This document shows, piece by piece, positions 1-14,500 of a stretch of DNA of 64,000 nt. The stretch lies in contig CM077115.1 of the NCBI GenBank assembly GCA_039619475.1, positions 296,299,756 through 296,363,755 of the forward strand, read 5' to 3'. Source of the stretch: Icerya purchasi (Eukaryota > Arthropoda > Insecta > Hemiptera > Monophlebidae). The notes under the pieces are model-generated. The model made no database searches and was not told the DNA's origin. It saw nothing but the letters and a program-made list of their open reading frames with translations. The position numbers and the translations under genes are program-made. Position 1 is the first letter of the stretch; each line of letters begins with the position of its first letter.

Positions 1-502
1 TGGGAACTATAGTTCCATCCTGATACTTTTCGCTCTCTAAGCAACAGAAATTATATTTTCACCTCTAGCGCAGAGTTTTATGATGCGATCCCTCTCACTT
101 ATAAATACATGAATAAACATAATTTTAAAAATTTAGATGTCCTAAAATACATTTTAGTGAAATTAATTTTTTTAAAAAAAATGATTTCTGTCCATAAAAC
201 AGTTATCACCGTTTACCCATAATTTTCCTAATAAACCTTTTTTTTTCACACCATTTAGTTTGTTTTTTAAATGTTTTTAAAGACTTCAAATTTTGAATCT
301 TTCTTTTGCTTAGCGCATTTCTCTAGTTTCCTTTATTTTGATCTTTCTCGCCTTTCTTTTGTCTTTCACTTCTTCTTTTCCATTTATTTATCCTGATAAT
401 CAGGACTTATCTCTGATTGCATAGTATTACATTCCTAGTTTTACATCGTGTTTATTAAAAAAGAAAATTAAATATATCTGCGTTTAATATTTAAAAATTT
501 AC
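1..502 (-). other. Start of the next Bruce intron
   Basis: AT-rich sequence without a recognisable Bruce exon on the minus strand. A small palindrome (GGAACTATAGTTCC) sits at positions 3-16 and could be part of a transposon end. Nothing else is seen. Confidence 0.5.
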
Positions 503-731
503 ACATTAAAAAATAGAACCTTTCGCGTGGGAATATTTTTAAGCAATCCGAAGAGAAATGAAACGAGAACGACTCAACTATAAAATCACTCCACCATAAA
601 CAATTACCGAACAAGCGAACAAGAAGTGTAGCAGTTGATAACTGTATACGAGGATCTTCTCCGATACACAAGTTATTAAAAAGATCAGAAATTTGATGTT
701 CGTTGAACGCTTCGTACAAAATTCCAGCTTC
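503..731 (-). CDS. Bruce: Bruce exon V: armadillo-like segment, last exon in the window
   Basis: Reads 'LFNNLCIGEDPRIQLSTATL', 'LVRLFGNCLWWSDF' and 'CLKIFPRERFYFLM', matching human 'LFKHLCISGTPKIRLHTGLL', 'LVQLCGGERWWGQF' and 'LLIFPQDRVFMLL'. Donor taken at GTAAAT (GTGTAA two bases upstream is possible). The gene continues beyond the left end of the window. Confidence 0.93.
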
Positions 732-3700
732 CTAAAACATCAAATAAATTCGTATTAATTATATTAATTTAAGTGACTTATACAAAAATGTTAAATACTA
801 CAGAATATTAACAACAGAGAAAGAAAAAAAAACAGTACTTTGCAAATGGCAGCTGCTTAAATGAAAAATCGAGGGAATATTCTTCTTATGGAAAAATTAA
901 TAATTTAGAATTTTCTACAGTATATTTTTCTTTTGGCAATTTTACTTAATTTTATTTTTAACGAACTGTTACATACATGTAACATGGTATTTAAATCGTA
1001 ATTGACGTTTAATAATTATGCGATGAAGTTTATTAAGTACCCGGAGGGGTTTGAAAAAAGTGACCTAAGATAAAAAAGAGAAAAACAAAAAAAAAAGGGT
1101 GGGGGGAGGAGGAGATAACTTTTAAATAACCGATGGAAAGCGAAATTTACGTGTTTTTAGATTAAAGTAATTTCGCGAATGAATATTAAATACAGAATTG
1201 GTGTAAGATGATTTCCATTCGCGTTTAGATGCCGATACATAAAAAGATTGAGGCAGTTTCATCAAACCACAGTGAACACGACGGAACTTACATTGCCCAG
1301 AAATATGCGATTAGTTACTTATTGGTTTTTATATTAGCATCGAACGAAGGAATTTCCAATTGGATATTAGGCGTCAAAAAGGCAGGTCCTATCTTCACGT
1401 AAATCAAACGCATTATTAAGATAAATTAACGGTTAAAGATTCAAGTAAGGCAGATTAGAGATCACGCTACATTCGTGTAGATTAAAAAATTTTCTACACA
1501 ATTAAAAATACGCGAACAATATTTAATAGAAACTTACTTTAAAGCGTATGGATAGTTTATGAGTCATGTATAAAGATATTTCCAACAATAATTCTATTAT
1601 CAGTTTCAGTTTACTGGTTGCTGCATACCCAATCATCAATTCTAAACTACAGGTCTGATCTAACAACGGATCTACCATGGTATTTGTTATTCGTTTCATA
1701 AACGAAATGAGAAAATTTAACTGTTGCCGATACGTCATACTTTCCTAAAGCAAATAAAAATATTTGAAATATTTTAGATATATACAAAGTATTTCATCAC
1801 AGATTTTAAAAAATTAGAAAATCAAAAACTATATCACACTAATAACCCTAAAACGTACTTTTCATGTTTGCGCGGGAATTTATGAGCATTAGACCATCCT
1901 ACCATCGATATTTTTTTTAAATTCTTATCCTGATAATAAACATTTTGTTATTTTTTCTCGTTTAATTATAAACATTTTTTATGACAGAATTTTCCGAATT
2001 TAATGAACAAAAAATATTTTTTACTCGATTAACTATAACATTTTTAATTATGAAGAAATTTTTTTTTTTTTAAAGATCCTTCCACCTAATTTAGTTTAAT
2101 AGATTTGGAAAAATAAAAAATTGTACTTTTTTAATAATTTCTTTGCAGTGATTTAATTTCTATAATGGCAAACAACTCATCGCACAGAAACGTGAAAAGT
2201 AAAAATAATAATACTGTGATATTTAATTAGTCAATAGTGTACCTACATATAAAATAATTTCTTTTATTGCGATTTTATCATAAAATTAGAAAAATAACTG
2301 GACATTTCTTATCGAATTCAACAGTAAATAAATACTCGGAAAAATTACGCAATAAAGCTTTTTAAACTCACAAGTCTAGATAAAAGAAATATCTGTCACG
2401 AACTTCAATAATAAATAGCATTAGGCCGAATTCAAAAAATGAATTTTTAAAATGTAATTTAGCAATTTTCTCATTTTTTCCCCCATAATTTATTATGCAT
2501 AATTGCAATCGAAAGAAACGTTATACAAATTTAAAATGTACAATATTCTTAGTTATTAAAACATTTGTTGTATTACTGCAAGTTTATAATATTTTTTCCA
2601 TTTTATAATTTATAATAAATTTAAGCTTATTTTAGTGCAATTTTTATTCAAAATTCATTATGAAAAAATAATAACAAATAGCTATTTAACAAGTGTTAGA
2701 AAAATAACTTTTTCAATAATTCATAAAAGAGCGTGCAATCATTCACTACGAATTTTAAAAAAATGAAAAATACAATTTACAGAACTGAAATATTTCGAGA
2801 ACATATTATCATACATTTAATATATAGTAAATTAAATTAAATAACGAAGTGCTTAATAGCTAATTAAAAATAAATAAATAAAAAACAAAGATAAAAGATT
2901 AAATAAAAACGACTCCAAAAGTAAGACTAATTCTTGTTAAATTATATTTTCCGAGGAACCATTTTCCCTTTTATTCTTTTTATTATTATTCTATTGAATT
3001 CAACAATGCGCGTATAAAAATTATAGTCACAAAATCACCTCTGGAAAAATGATTCATACATAAACATAAATCATTGAATAAAAGAAGAGGAAACAAAGAA
3101 AAAGAAAAAATACTATTAGAAATATTTTAATATTTAGCCGTGAAATTAAGGAATAAGTGAAATTTAAGACGAGAACACAAATAAGGAATGTAAAAAAAAA
3201 AAAAAAAAAAAGTAGGAGCAATAAAATTTTAAAAGATCACTTGAAAATATTTTTTAATACAGAAGTTTGAACAATGTATTCCATGAAATATTCTATTAGC
3301 TACTAAATAGAGGAAAAATGTAAACGGAAAAAATGAAAAGAAATAATACAAATAAAAAAACACTTCAAATGCAAATATAGAGGCGAAAAGTATGAAATAA
3401 ACCAAGATAAGAAATAAAATGACATTATACCACAAAAATGAGACTAAAAGAAACTTCTTAAAGTAATACAAAATGGTAAAAAAAAAAAAAAAAAAAAAAC
3501 AGTTGAAATATGGAATGAAATAGTAAATTATTTTGAAGATAGAATAATAGAAAAGAAGTAAAAAAAAGTAAATATTACATGAATGAAGCAACTTTAGGGT
3601 AATAAAATGAATAAGAAAAAACAAAAACACATAAACGAATGAAGAGAGATATAAGGGGTTAAAAAGAAATTTGTTGTCAAACTTTCAAGTAGCTTGCCAA

Positions 3701-5459
3701 GTTTCTTCATTAAGAATAATTCATGCAAAAAAAAAAAAATAAAAAAAACATATAAACCAAACGCGAAAATATTTTTTTTCGTTTATTTTAATTTGATTTT
3801 ATTATTTTTTTCTGTAATTTCGTCGACACATATTTATTTACTCTTTATTTTTTACTTTTCCCTTTTGTTTGAATGGGAGATTATCTACAGCCAAAACAGC
3901 GCCAACAACAACATATAGTATATACACCTATCACTGAAGCATCTTATAAAATTATAAAATGTATCGTTTCCCAATTCTATATTTACCGAACACACTTCAT
4001 CGCGAATATATGCTGATACCCAATTAGCTAGAGTTCGTTAAAGAGCACCGATTAACCAAGCATCCTTGGGTCGAATCCAGCTGAAACCCACTTGGAAACG
4101 TTATTTAATATGTTGTTGCTGGACCAATGTCTCACTCTCTCTAAAGTGTAAATAAATAAATATACGCCGACAAAATTACATGAAAATATAAACGAAAAAA
4201 TGTGTATTTATTTTTCAACACGTTAAAATCGATATCCTTGAAACCGTTTTGTGGCTTTGACCCATAATCAATAATTAGAAATTTAGCGAATGATTTGCTT
4301 TAAAAGTATTTGTTCTTTTGTTAAAATGCATCACTCATTATTTTGATTGAATGGTATTCGTGGGTTTTTCGGCGCACATTTATCGACATTTGAGCGATCT
4401 GTTATAATTTCTGTAAACTCCAATTTTGTTTTTATTATTCAAATGAGTATTGAATTATCAGCCAATATTAATGGAATATGAATTGTATTTTCGTGTTCTA
4501 CGAATAGCATGCGAATACTTTTGAAATATGCATTAGCGCATTTATTAAAATAAAGCTTTTTCTATATTTTGAATCTTAAAATGTCGAAAATATATGCTGC
4601 TACGATAAAGAATGTTGCCTGCTTTCTTTTCTTATTTGTCATTTTTAGTGCGATTTTTAACAAAAAATGCGCTACACAAATTAATAAAAAAAAATCATTA
4701 ATACCATCTTTCCTCCTCTACACATATTTTTCTTTTCCTTTTCGTTTTGCATGACTCTTATTAGTATAACAGAAACGTTTTATTATATCAACAAATGGTG
4801 CATAGTGTTTTCATATTTAATTGTGTACATTAAAAATGACTGTGTTTAACAAGAAACATACATGATATAAATTGGTAACTCGAGGAGTTATTTCAGGTGT
4901 GTCGTCCACGGATTTCATTTTATTTAAGTAATATTTCATATGAGCGGTATTTGGTTCATTGTTTAATAGAAGTGGTGTTAAGCAATTCTTTAATTTTGAA
5001 CACGATGACTCATATTTACACCTTAAATCTTGAATCATACGTTCCAGCACCTGAAATCAATATAACTATTTAAAAATGTTGAATAAACAAGTAAATAGAA
5101 AATTGTTGGTTACTCACGTATAGAAAATAGGAAAACAGTCAAATTCTCGGAAAAATATATTAATGAATTTCAAAATATGATAAATAAAATTAAATATTTT
5201 CAAAAAATATTTAAAAAGCTTTTGAGATATGTATTACTAAAATTATAATCAAAATTTTTGGTAAAAACCACGTATCACTATGATAAAACAGAATCGACTT
5301 TTCGATTATTAATAGAAGACATCAATGAAATAAAATAATGAATAATTGTAAACACAAATAAGAAATAGTAAATGTATATAAAAAAATATATTAAAAACAT
5401 TTTTGAGATTTATGTCTATAATTGCTCGTTATTCTATTTTGTAACTAATTGACAAATAG

Positions 5460-5517
<58 letters not shown>

Positions 5518-8500
5518 ATACCATTTAATGAAAGACGTGATAATAACAGGAATAATATAAAGCAAATGCAATGATACGAAAATTTAAAAATACATAATAT
5601 GAGGTTTTCGTGGATTTTTACACTCATATGTCTATTTTCAGTCAAAAACATGTTACAATTTAGTACATGTTGTCGTTTCGAGCAACGAAGCTCTATTCAT
5701 CATTAGACTAAAAAAATCACTAATAAGAAAAATTCGAACCTTGCATAAAAACAGAAACGGTAACGAAAAGCAGTAAGAAAAAATTGTATTGTCTTTTTTT
5801 TTTTTAATGTTGTTGTGTACCTCTTCATCATTATTAGTTCCAACAATGGGAACAATTTCACTGTTCCAGTGAAAGATACAAGATTTTTATTTTTTTTTTA
5901 AAAATAATTTTATATTATATAACAAAAATAATTTAGGCAATATACGGAGGATATCCAGCAAACCAACACGATCTCAACATAATTACAATCCGTTAGAATA
6001 TTGTGAAATACCTTTCACAAAAAATATGAGAAATAAAAATTTTTCAGTTTAATCTAACTATACATGTACAATAATAAAGTATTCAAAAGACACGTTAAAG
6101 CAAAGTATTTTATTAGTTTATGTTTGTACTGTTTATATTTATGGTGTAAGGAAATTTTAGAATAATCATGAAAGCTTCTTACAAATCTATGGCAACTATT
6201 TACAAAATTTTTGAAAAATGTAGTTGTGAAATTTTTAATATTGCTTTTTATATATGGAAATCTTTAATTATATATAATCCATGAGAAATGTAAAATTATC
6301 TTAAAACGTCCATATTATATAAATAACTAGCTGTTTTCACGACTTCGCCCGTATATTTAAATCTATATCTAAAAAGCAATATTCTTTTTTGTTTCATCTG
6401 AAATTTATATTTATTATAGTAATTTTTTTTTAAAATATTTATTTTATTGTATCCCACATTTTAAAATTTGCATGTCTTAGGATCAATGGAGAGCTATTTC
6501 TGGGGGTTACATAGTTTCCATCATTGTAATCATCTGTTTTTATTCCTTATTTACTATTTTCACCGTATCATTCACTTATTCTATAAACAGTCCATTTACT
6601 TACCGCTAGCTGCTACACGCCTATTAATACTTGTTTAAATCTTTAATTTTTTCTCTTTTTTCATATAGTGAACTCCGTATTTCTACCGAATATTTATTTC
6701 CTCTTTCAGTTTTTTTTTTTTTTTTTTTTTTTGAGACATTACTAATATAATCATTAAAATTAACCTTAAATGCATTTTAGAACAGCAAATCACTGTGATT
6801 GGCAAGGGTTTAAGATTTGAATGTAAATAATATTTCTGGTAGCAACTATTAAACTCCTGTTGCAAGATGTTTTAATTTCCTGTAATTTTAACATATTTTT
6901 TTATAGAACATTACTTACACTGTATAGTTACTGAATTCTATATGCAAATATTTAAAAAAAAATAAAGGATATTATAAAGAACTATTTATAATGTAACGTT
7001 TTTGCGAAATTAATATTCATAAATATGCGGTAATTAAATACCATGTCTACGTTATAAAACTACTTTCCGAATAATATAAGCGATCCTTTCAGTCCTATAA
7101 AAGACAATTTATATTTTATAGCTTTAATTAAATCTTTATGTATTGGCAAGTTAATTAATGGTATTAAGGTTATATTAATTCGTTTCAAAAATATGCAACG
7201 CAGGTGTACACACGCAAGACTACATTCGTAACTGATAGTAGCCGCTTGTTATCGCACTACCAGTGCAGTCCCGTGTGGGTCTGCTGTGTACTGTCCTAGC
7301 GCGTATATGATGTTGAACGTGGTGGTTTGCCATTGTAGTATGAAGACTATTATTCTGAGTTTGGACACAATGGAAAAAGTATAATTCATATCGCTATTAC
7401 GAAAAATAGAATAAATAGTTGAATAAGTTTTTACCAAGAAATTTTTAAAATTTTTCATAGCGCCATTCCTTTTACTGAATTTGTTTAATTTATTATTTCA
7501 GAAGTTGTTCCGATATTTAATACGGTTATGTTTAACCAAATTTGAAAAGAAAATTGAATACTTTTGATTGTTTAGTTCCGGTTTTTGATACTTTCTACGA
7601 AATTAATTTTTTATATGGATTAGTAAAAGAACATTAGGTTGTAGATAATAGACAGATAATGTTGACATTGTCACATTTAAATAAAAAAAGATCAGAAAAA
7701 TTTATAATCTTAATGCAAAAATTAATTTTACATAAACTTAATATAAGTGAAAGGTTTTGAAAATATACTTGTAAATATAATAAAAAGCTATAAATATTTT
7801 TATTTATTGAAAGTATTTTGTTCAAAAGTTACGCGCTAAATGGTGTTAAAATACTTTTAACTAGAAGGAAATAATTAGTTTTGCGTCGATTTTTTTTTAG
7901 TTAAATTTTATTTTTCTAATCTTTTAACTACCTAATACGAATAAAAAACAAAAAAACACGAATTTTAAACGTATGGAATTGAACATATTTAAATACAATA
8001 CAAAAGAGCACCATCAAATGACTGTAAACATATATAACATAACATCATGTTTAAAAATGTTCAAAATTTATACGTACGCTTAAGTTTCTTAAACTATATT
8101 TTGACTTCACAGATTTTGTTGGCTGTTCGAAATAGAAATCATCCGGCGATGTATAAATATGTCCGTAAAAACATCCAATAGGTATTCGACATCTTGAACT
8201 GTTGTTAATGAAAAGGCCAACAATAGAAATCTGTGCAAATTTCGTAATATTACAATTAATTTTTTTTTTTAAATAAACGATTTTTTATAAAATAAATAAC
8301 AATTTGAATGAAAACAATGCGATTACCTACGCACTGATGTTACTCAAATATATATAATAATATATGAGCGCATGTAACATATGACGAAAGTAGAAATTTT
8401 AATTTTTATTACATTATTTTTTAAATTGTTAAGACAAACCACGCAATTGTTTAACAAAAAAAAACTGAACGGTTCTTAACCTACTAAAATTTCAAAAATA

Positions 8501-11500
8501 GAATGATACTTTTAACAAGCGCTTTTTTTTTCCTATAGAATTTATTGCACTTTAAACTGGGAAGACCCGAAAGTAGTGATGGTTTTTTAAACAGTTATTA
8601 CATACCTAAAATATAAAAATTAATAAATATACAAAACTGTTACAAATCGTTAATTAATACAGCAAGTTGTTTCGATTATAATTTCTGTTCAAATTTTTAC
8701 AGAAATCAGTTAATCGAAAAATCGGGTTGATATAACAATCAAAGTAATAATAGTTGCCTTAAAAAAGCAGCAATGGAATTAATTAAAAATATAGCTAATA
8801 CAATTAAATCGTTAAATCATGATTTCCGAAATTCAAGATCTGATTTTTAGTTCTCTCTCTCTCTCTCTCTATTTTCTAAATGACAAATAATTATTTTTTC
8901 TTTAAATTACGCGTTATGCGCATTCATTATTTTCGTCGATTAAACAAACAAAATAAATAATAAAAAACTAGAAATTGAATAAGAAGGATCTCAATAATAT
9001 ATTTAAACAAACCATAAGCAATAAAAAGTACATAGTGTTTTTAATTATACCTGTTTGTTAGAATTATAAACATTAAGAAGAAAGAAAATTAAATACACTA
9101 ATAACGAACGATAAATAAATTTATAAAAAACATTAATTTAATGACATTTCCGAGCAAGGCTTGTTTTCAGACAAAAATTAAGAATAAAAACGCAGAATTT
9201 AGTTGTACGACAACATCGTAAATTAAAATTACTTTGATTTTCATTTTTGCTTTTCTTTGTTTTTCGACTTAAAACGGATCTTGCTCGAAAACATCACTAA
9301 ATTGATATACCTTTTACATATTTATTTATCGTCTGTTTGTTGGTGTATTTAATTTTTTTACTTAACTATTTAATAAAAAAAAAACATCGCGGAATTCAAA
9401 TAACTAGAAATAATTATTTTAAATTACTTCAATGTGTCTTAATAATAAATACAGAGATTCATTGTTATTTATATAAATTTCTATCACATATAAAACAAAA
9501 CTGTAAGATGACTGACTAGAAATTACTGTTCAGCCTTAGTCAATGATACTAGAAATGTGAAATTTGGATGGTATGTTTCTTTTATAACATAGTTTCCCCA
9601 AATTCCAATTCTAAGACTTGAAAGGAAAAATAAGTATTAATGACTGCGACATTCTTAGTCCAGAGTACGCTACATTTTTTGATCCATGATTATGTCCTGT
9701 TACTTTATATAAGATATCAAAAGTTGACTGTTATGTTGTACACAATTTCTAAGATTTTTTTAAAATAAAAGACGGAGAAGAATGATGCAGTCAATTGAAA
9801 ATGATTTTTCTAAAAGAATTTTAGAAGAAAAAAGATTGAGGGTCAAGGTGGCTTGCTCCCTTGCGAGATCCTTATATTAATTACAAAGTAATTTTTAGGC
9901 TACCCCCCATTAGAAAAAATGTCCGAATTTTATGTAACAAAAAATGTCCGAATTTGATGTAATGTTTGTTATATTTTGTAGAGTTTCTGTGATTATGTTA
10001 TTATATTCATATGGACCGATTTAGAATTACGTTGTAAATTTTGATTATTTTATACAAAGTATAGAAGAGAAAGAGATAGAAACGTAAGCAAGAGGGGTCA
10101 AAGGGCACAGCCCCTTGCGAGGCCAAAATGACCGAGTTTATATATGTACATATGTATATATATATATATAAATATTAGTTTTTCCTCGATACTTCCCAAA
10201 GACAAAAAAAATATTAACATTAAATTAACTCAACATACAATCGCGTGCACTATTACACAAACAAAAATAAATTAAGAAGTCATTTTTTTTTCACAATTAA
10301 AAAAAAAATAAATAAATAAAATTAATTTAAGAGAAAATTTATATTCAAATTTAGGCAATTACAAATAATAAATCATTTTAAATTGTTTCATGTAAAATTT
10401 ACTAAATCAAAATATTTATACAGAAATCTAATGCTTCAAAATTGTAACTTGGCCATGGTGTCGACAATGCTTTAACAGACCCAACAGTTTTTTTAATATT
10501 TTGGGATAGGAATGTATGTAAATAACAAAAATGTTTCATTTCAACGCAAACGATGCGCAAACGTTTGAATTATACTTTGAAGTATGTGTGTGTGTGTGTG
10601 TATGTGGAAAGAAAGATGTTGAAACGGGCTTAAATATTTCTCCTATTTATTTATAATTATGAATAATTGTGTAACTAGTAATTAAATACACCGGAAAAAA
10701 TTTAACACTTATTTCGAAAGACAGAACAAAAATAGAATTATGGACATGTCTTTGCACTTATCATAATAATAAGTAATTGTTTTGCATATTGCAAATAATC
10801 CTTTTTATTACGAAATTATCTACATCTTGTAAAATTTAGAATGGCCATCAGCCCAAAACAAATATGCTGGTTGCTCCGTTGTTAAAGATGAAACTGCTGC
10901 TATTCATTATTCGCTTTCGGGATTATTTTCTAGTCTTTTCCGAAAATTATGTGCTATTTGTGCTGTCGATTAATTTCTGATGAGTTCGGAAATACATTAA
11001 CTGTTAGTAGTGAGTAAAAATTAAAACGAAAATAACATGAAACATAGCACACATGTGAATTGAACTGCAGTCTAACAGGATGTGTTAGACTGCAGTTCAA
11101 TTCACATGTGTGCTATGTTTCATGTTATTTTCGTTTTAATTTATTTTTAATTTAATTTTATTTTAGCTTCAAAGTGAAGTTTTAAATTGTGTTCACTGTT
11201 ACACTATGTTTTTAATTTAGTTCGATTATATTTTAGCTGAAGATGGGTTATGCCCGAAAACGTTCCTAAGATAACAAGTTTGATATTCTTATATTAATTT
11301 TGTTACTTACGTATTAGTTTGTTATTTCAGCATTTATTTTTTATACTATTCTCGATTTTATTTTCTACTTTTTAACAACTACTATATAATGCTTTATCCA
11401 ATTTCCAGTAAAATTATCCCTTTTTTCTTATACCCATATCTACATACCTTACAACTGAGTTATCGCTAATAAAGCAATTTATGATTTTTTTGAAACCTAC

Positions 11501-14500
11501 TTCTAAAATAAAATTTGTGATTTCCCGTTTCTTTTTCTACCATTTATTATATTATCTTCTAGTTCAAACTTTCGTCTAGTTTTTTGTTTTTTTTTCTATT
11601 TATTTATTTTACTTGCTTTATGAAATTTTATTTCTTCAATACATAAATTTTTTTCTCCCCTGTGCCAATTAAAAATGGCCACATAAAACTTATAATAACT
11701 CCCAATTTAAAAACATATTTATGTTAAAATATAAATCTCACAAAACTTCGATTATATTAAAGGAACGAAAATAATAATAATAATAATAATATAGATACTG
11801 TCGACCGAATACGGTACAAATAAAAAATTTATAAATGATAATGTAATACCATAAGAAACGTACTTTAACATACTGGCATAAAGGTGGCGGCTGAATATCG
11901 GATAAAATTAATACCCTAGAATTAATATCCGTCGAAATAGCTAAACAAGTTGCATCACTTTCATCGTTTAACCAAACACTAATTGTGAGCGAGACAATCT
12001 CTGAATACGGAGGAAAGATCACATCGGTTAGTATTACTGGATGTCCAAAGTCGAGTACTACATGCCGTTTATCGCTGCTGCGCATTTTTTCAGCAAAAAT
12101 TATAGTCGAATATGGTACGTTGAATAATTCTTGCCACGGAAATGAACTGTCACTATTCTAAAACGAAAAAAAAATATGAAAAGTACAATTTTTGCTTTTA
12201 AAAAAAACTTTTGTCTTTAGCTTAACGCAGGCCTCAAGACGAAACACATCGTGACGCGTCGAAGAACGCTGCGATATAAATAAAAACACAGAGCCAAAAG
12301 GTATAGCGTCAATAAGAGAATGTTAACACGCGGTGAAGAAAAAAATGTACCATGTTTCAGATAGCGCAGTGACGTGCGACCTGCAGATATAAGTTTAAGA
12401 TGAAGTTGTTCGGTTCGAAAATTATGCAATATATCAATTTATAAAAGATAAAAAAGTACAAGAAAAATTTTCACGAAATAAATAAAAGTAGAAATACGCA
12501 GAGTGAATTTCAGCATCTGTACAAAGAATTAAGAAGAGACCCGGAAAAATTTTATTTATAATCTCGCACAAATATGATTAAAATTTTTAATGCAATATTG
12601 GCTGTAAATTTTCCAATTTAGGATACTGTTTGTTGAATTGTTTGATTTGAATTATGTACTCCGTAAAATATTTATACTAAATAAAATTCTAAAATACACA
12701 CTTACTCACTTTAATTTCATTCCCTTAATTACTTTACCTGAAATCTTCTGACGATTCCAAAATGATTTCTTAGCGAAAACACCATTAATAAATAATTCTT
12801 TATTCATTTCCGTGTAATTTTAGAAAAATGGTTAAGAAGATTTAAAAATAACTTAGGATCATTATTATCACTTTATATTTGAAAATAAAGAATAAATTTT
12901 GCAGAATTATTACAGACCCTAAAAGATGTTGATAAGAAAGGTAACTGCGAGAAATGTATACAAGAATTTTCGATTTGTTAGAAGGTTAATATTTATATCG
13001 CAAACAAAAATCGAAAAGAAGTATTACGATAAATTTCTTTTAGGAATATGCGATTGGTTAATAAACGTTTGAGAATTTTTTTATTAATCGATGTAGCACG
13101 TCGCGATATGCGACAACTGACGGTCCAGTTGTAGTATGTGGTGAAAAAACGGAAGAGAATGAAAGCGACGAAGCGGCGAAATTATGCGCGTTGATAACGG
13201 ATCTGTAGCGTGCCAATCTGTGCACTTCTTTAACACGTCATTCTTTTAAATTCGTTGCTTTACTTTTAACCTTGATCGTAGCTATCATTGATGTTTCACT
13301 GAAGTCTTTGCCTAAGCCGCGGTGTTACTGGACACCATGGCAAGTCAAATGGTTTATTCATCGTTAAATCACGTTTGAGGGATTTCATGGAATTTTAAAA
13401 TGCACGTTAAAAACATTCAACAGAATAATTTCTTGGAATATGGAACGGAAATCGAGCGAAAAACGACTTACAAAAAGAACCGAAAGTAACTATACTTAAG
13501 TACAAAATCTCCCTAAAATATTTGTCGCTGTCTAGAAAAGTATTTTTAGGTCAAAAGCAACACCGCATACTTAAAGTATGCATAGTGCTGGCTTTGGCGC
13601 TAATTCGAAAAGACAATCTATGTTGCAGTGCAATTGTTAAACATCTTAGCGCAGAAAATGGATTTATACCACGTTTCTTAAAGAAATCACGTGTAAACAA
13701 AGTACATTTATTTTAAAAACATTTACCATATGGTATAAAAAACTAAGTATCGTAAACCAAGACATTTTGGCCGTATACTAGGTCACCCGAAACAAATAAT
13801 ATGCTTCATCTGTCAGTATAGAGAAAGATAACGAGAAGATTACCAGAATGAACGAAAATAACTTGATTACAAAATTTATTGGAACGCTATATGCCAGTTA
13901 TCAACTTGTTCCGAGAGGTTTTGGAATGACGAATAATGTCCAACTTGCTAGTTGACGTTCCACAATGGGCATAGCGCTAGGATGATGATAATAAAGTTTG
14001 AGTAATTAAAATATTTCTACGAAAACTCTGTACAGAATAAAATCGAGTCTAACGATAACGTCAAAATCTAAATCATCTTACTATTTTCAGATATGCTATA
14101 TGAAAAAAGGCGAGTCATTTGCGCGACGTCACAAACTATAGTTAGTAAATTTTCATTGACACCATTACAAAATCAAGTTGTTTGGTCAATAAAAATAAAT
14201 ATACCACAGTACGAAGACTGACAAGAAATCCACAAAGAATCTTTCATTTCAATTATTAAGAAAGTGCCGATGAAAAAGGGTATAAAGCTATTATAGAATT
14301 AAAACCCTACAACAATGAAAAGTAAAATATTTTCAGGACAAAGGTTACGGTATTATTAATGACTTAATAAGACATTACGGCTTGATAATAAAAAGAAATA
14401 CCAAATCCGCTGAAAAAATTAGAAGTAATATAAATTACCTATAAAACTGCAGTAGCAGCTGCAGTAGTACTGTTCAATAGAGCCCGATAGTTAATGTGAA

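Larger units (their letters stand above)
5051..8077 (-). other. Bruce intron S-T
   Basis: AT-rich intron holding a (TA)n microsatellite (5,463-5,510), T-runs (about 5,800 and 6,710-6,733) and one copy of a dispersed 150 bp repeat (7,190-7,338). No coding sequence seen. Confidence 0.6.
8231..11863 (-). other. Bruce intron R-S
   Basis: AT-rich intron with a (CT)n tract (about 8,854-8,870), two similar G/C-rich patches (9,838-9,870 and 10,093-10,125), a short (GT)n (10,583-10,602) and the perfect palindrome at 11,018-11,142. No coding sequence seen. Confidence 0.6.

Noticed and set aside
3229..3630. Open frame of 133 codons on the minus strand
   Set aside because: Translation is almost only F, Y, L and I from A/T runs, with no domain pattern; low-complexity artefact.
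5445..5651. 68-codon minus frame with YIYIYI
   Set aside because: Produced by the (TA)n microsatellite.
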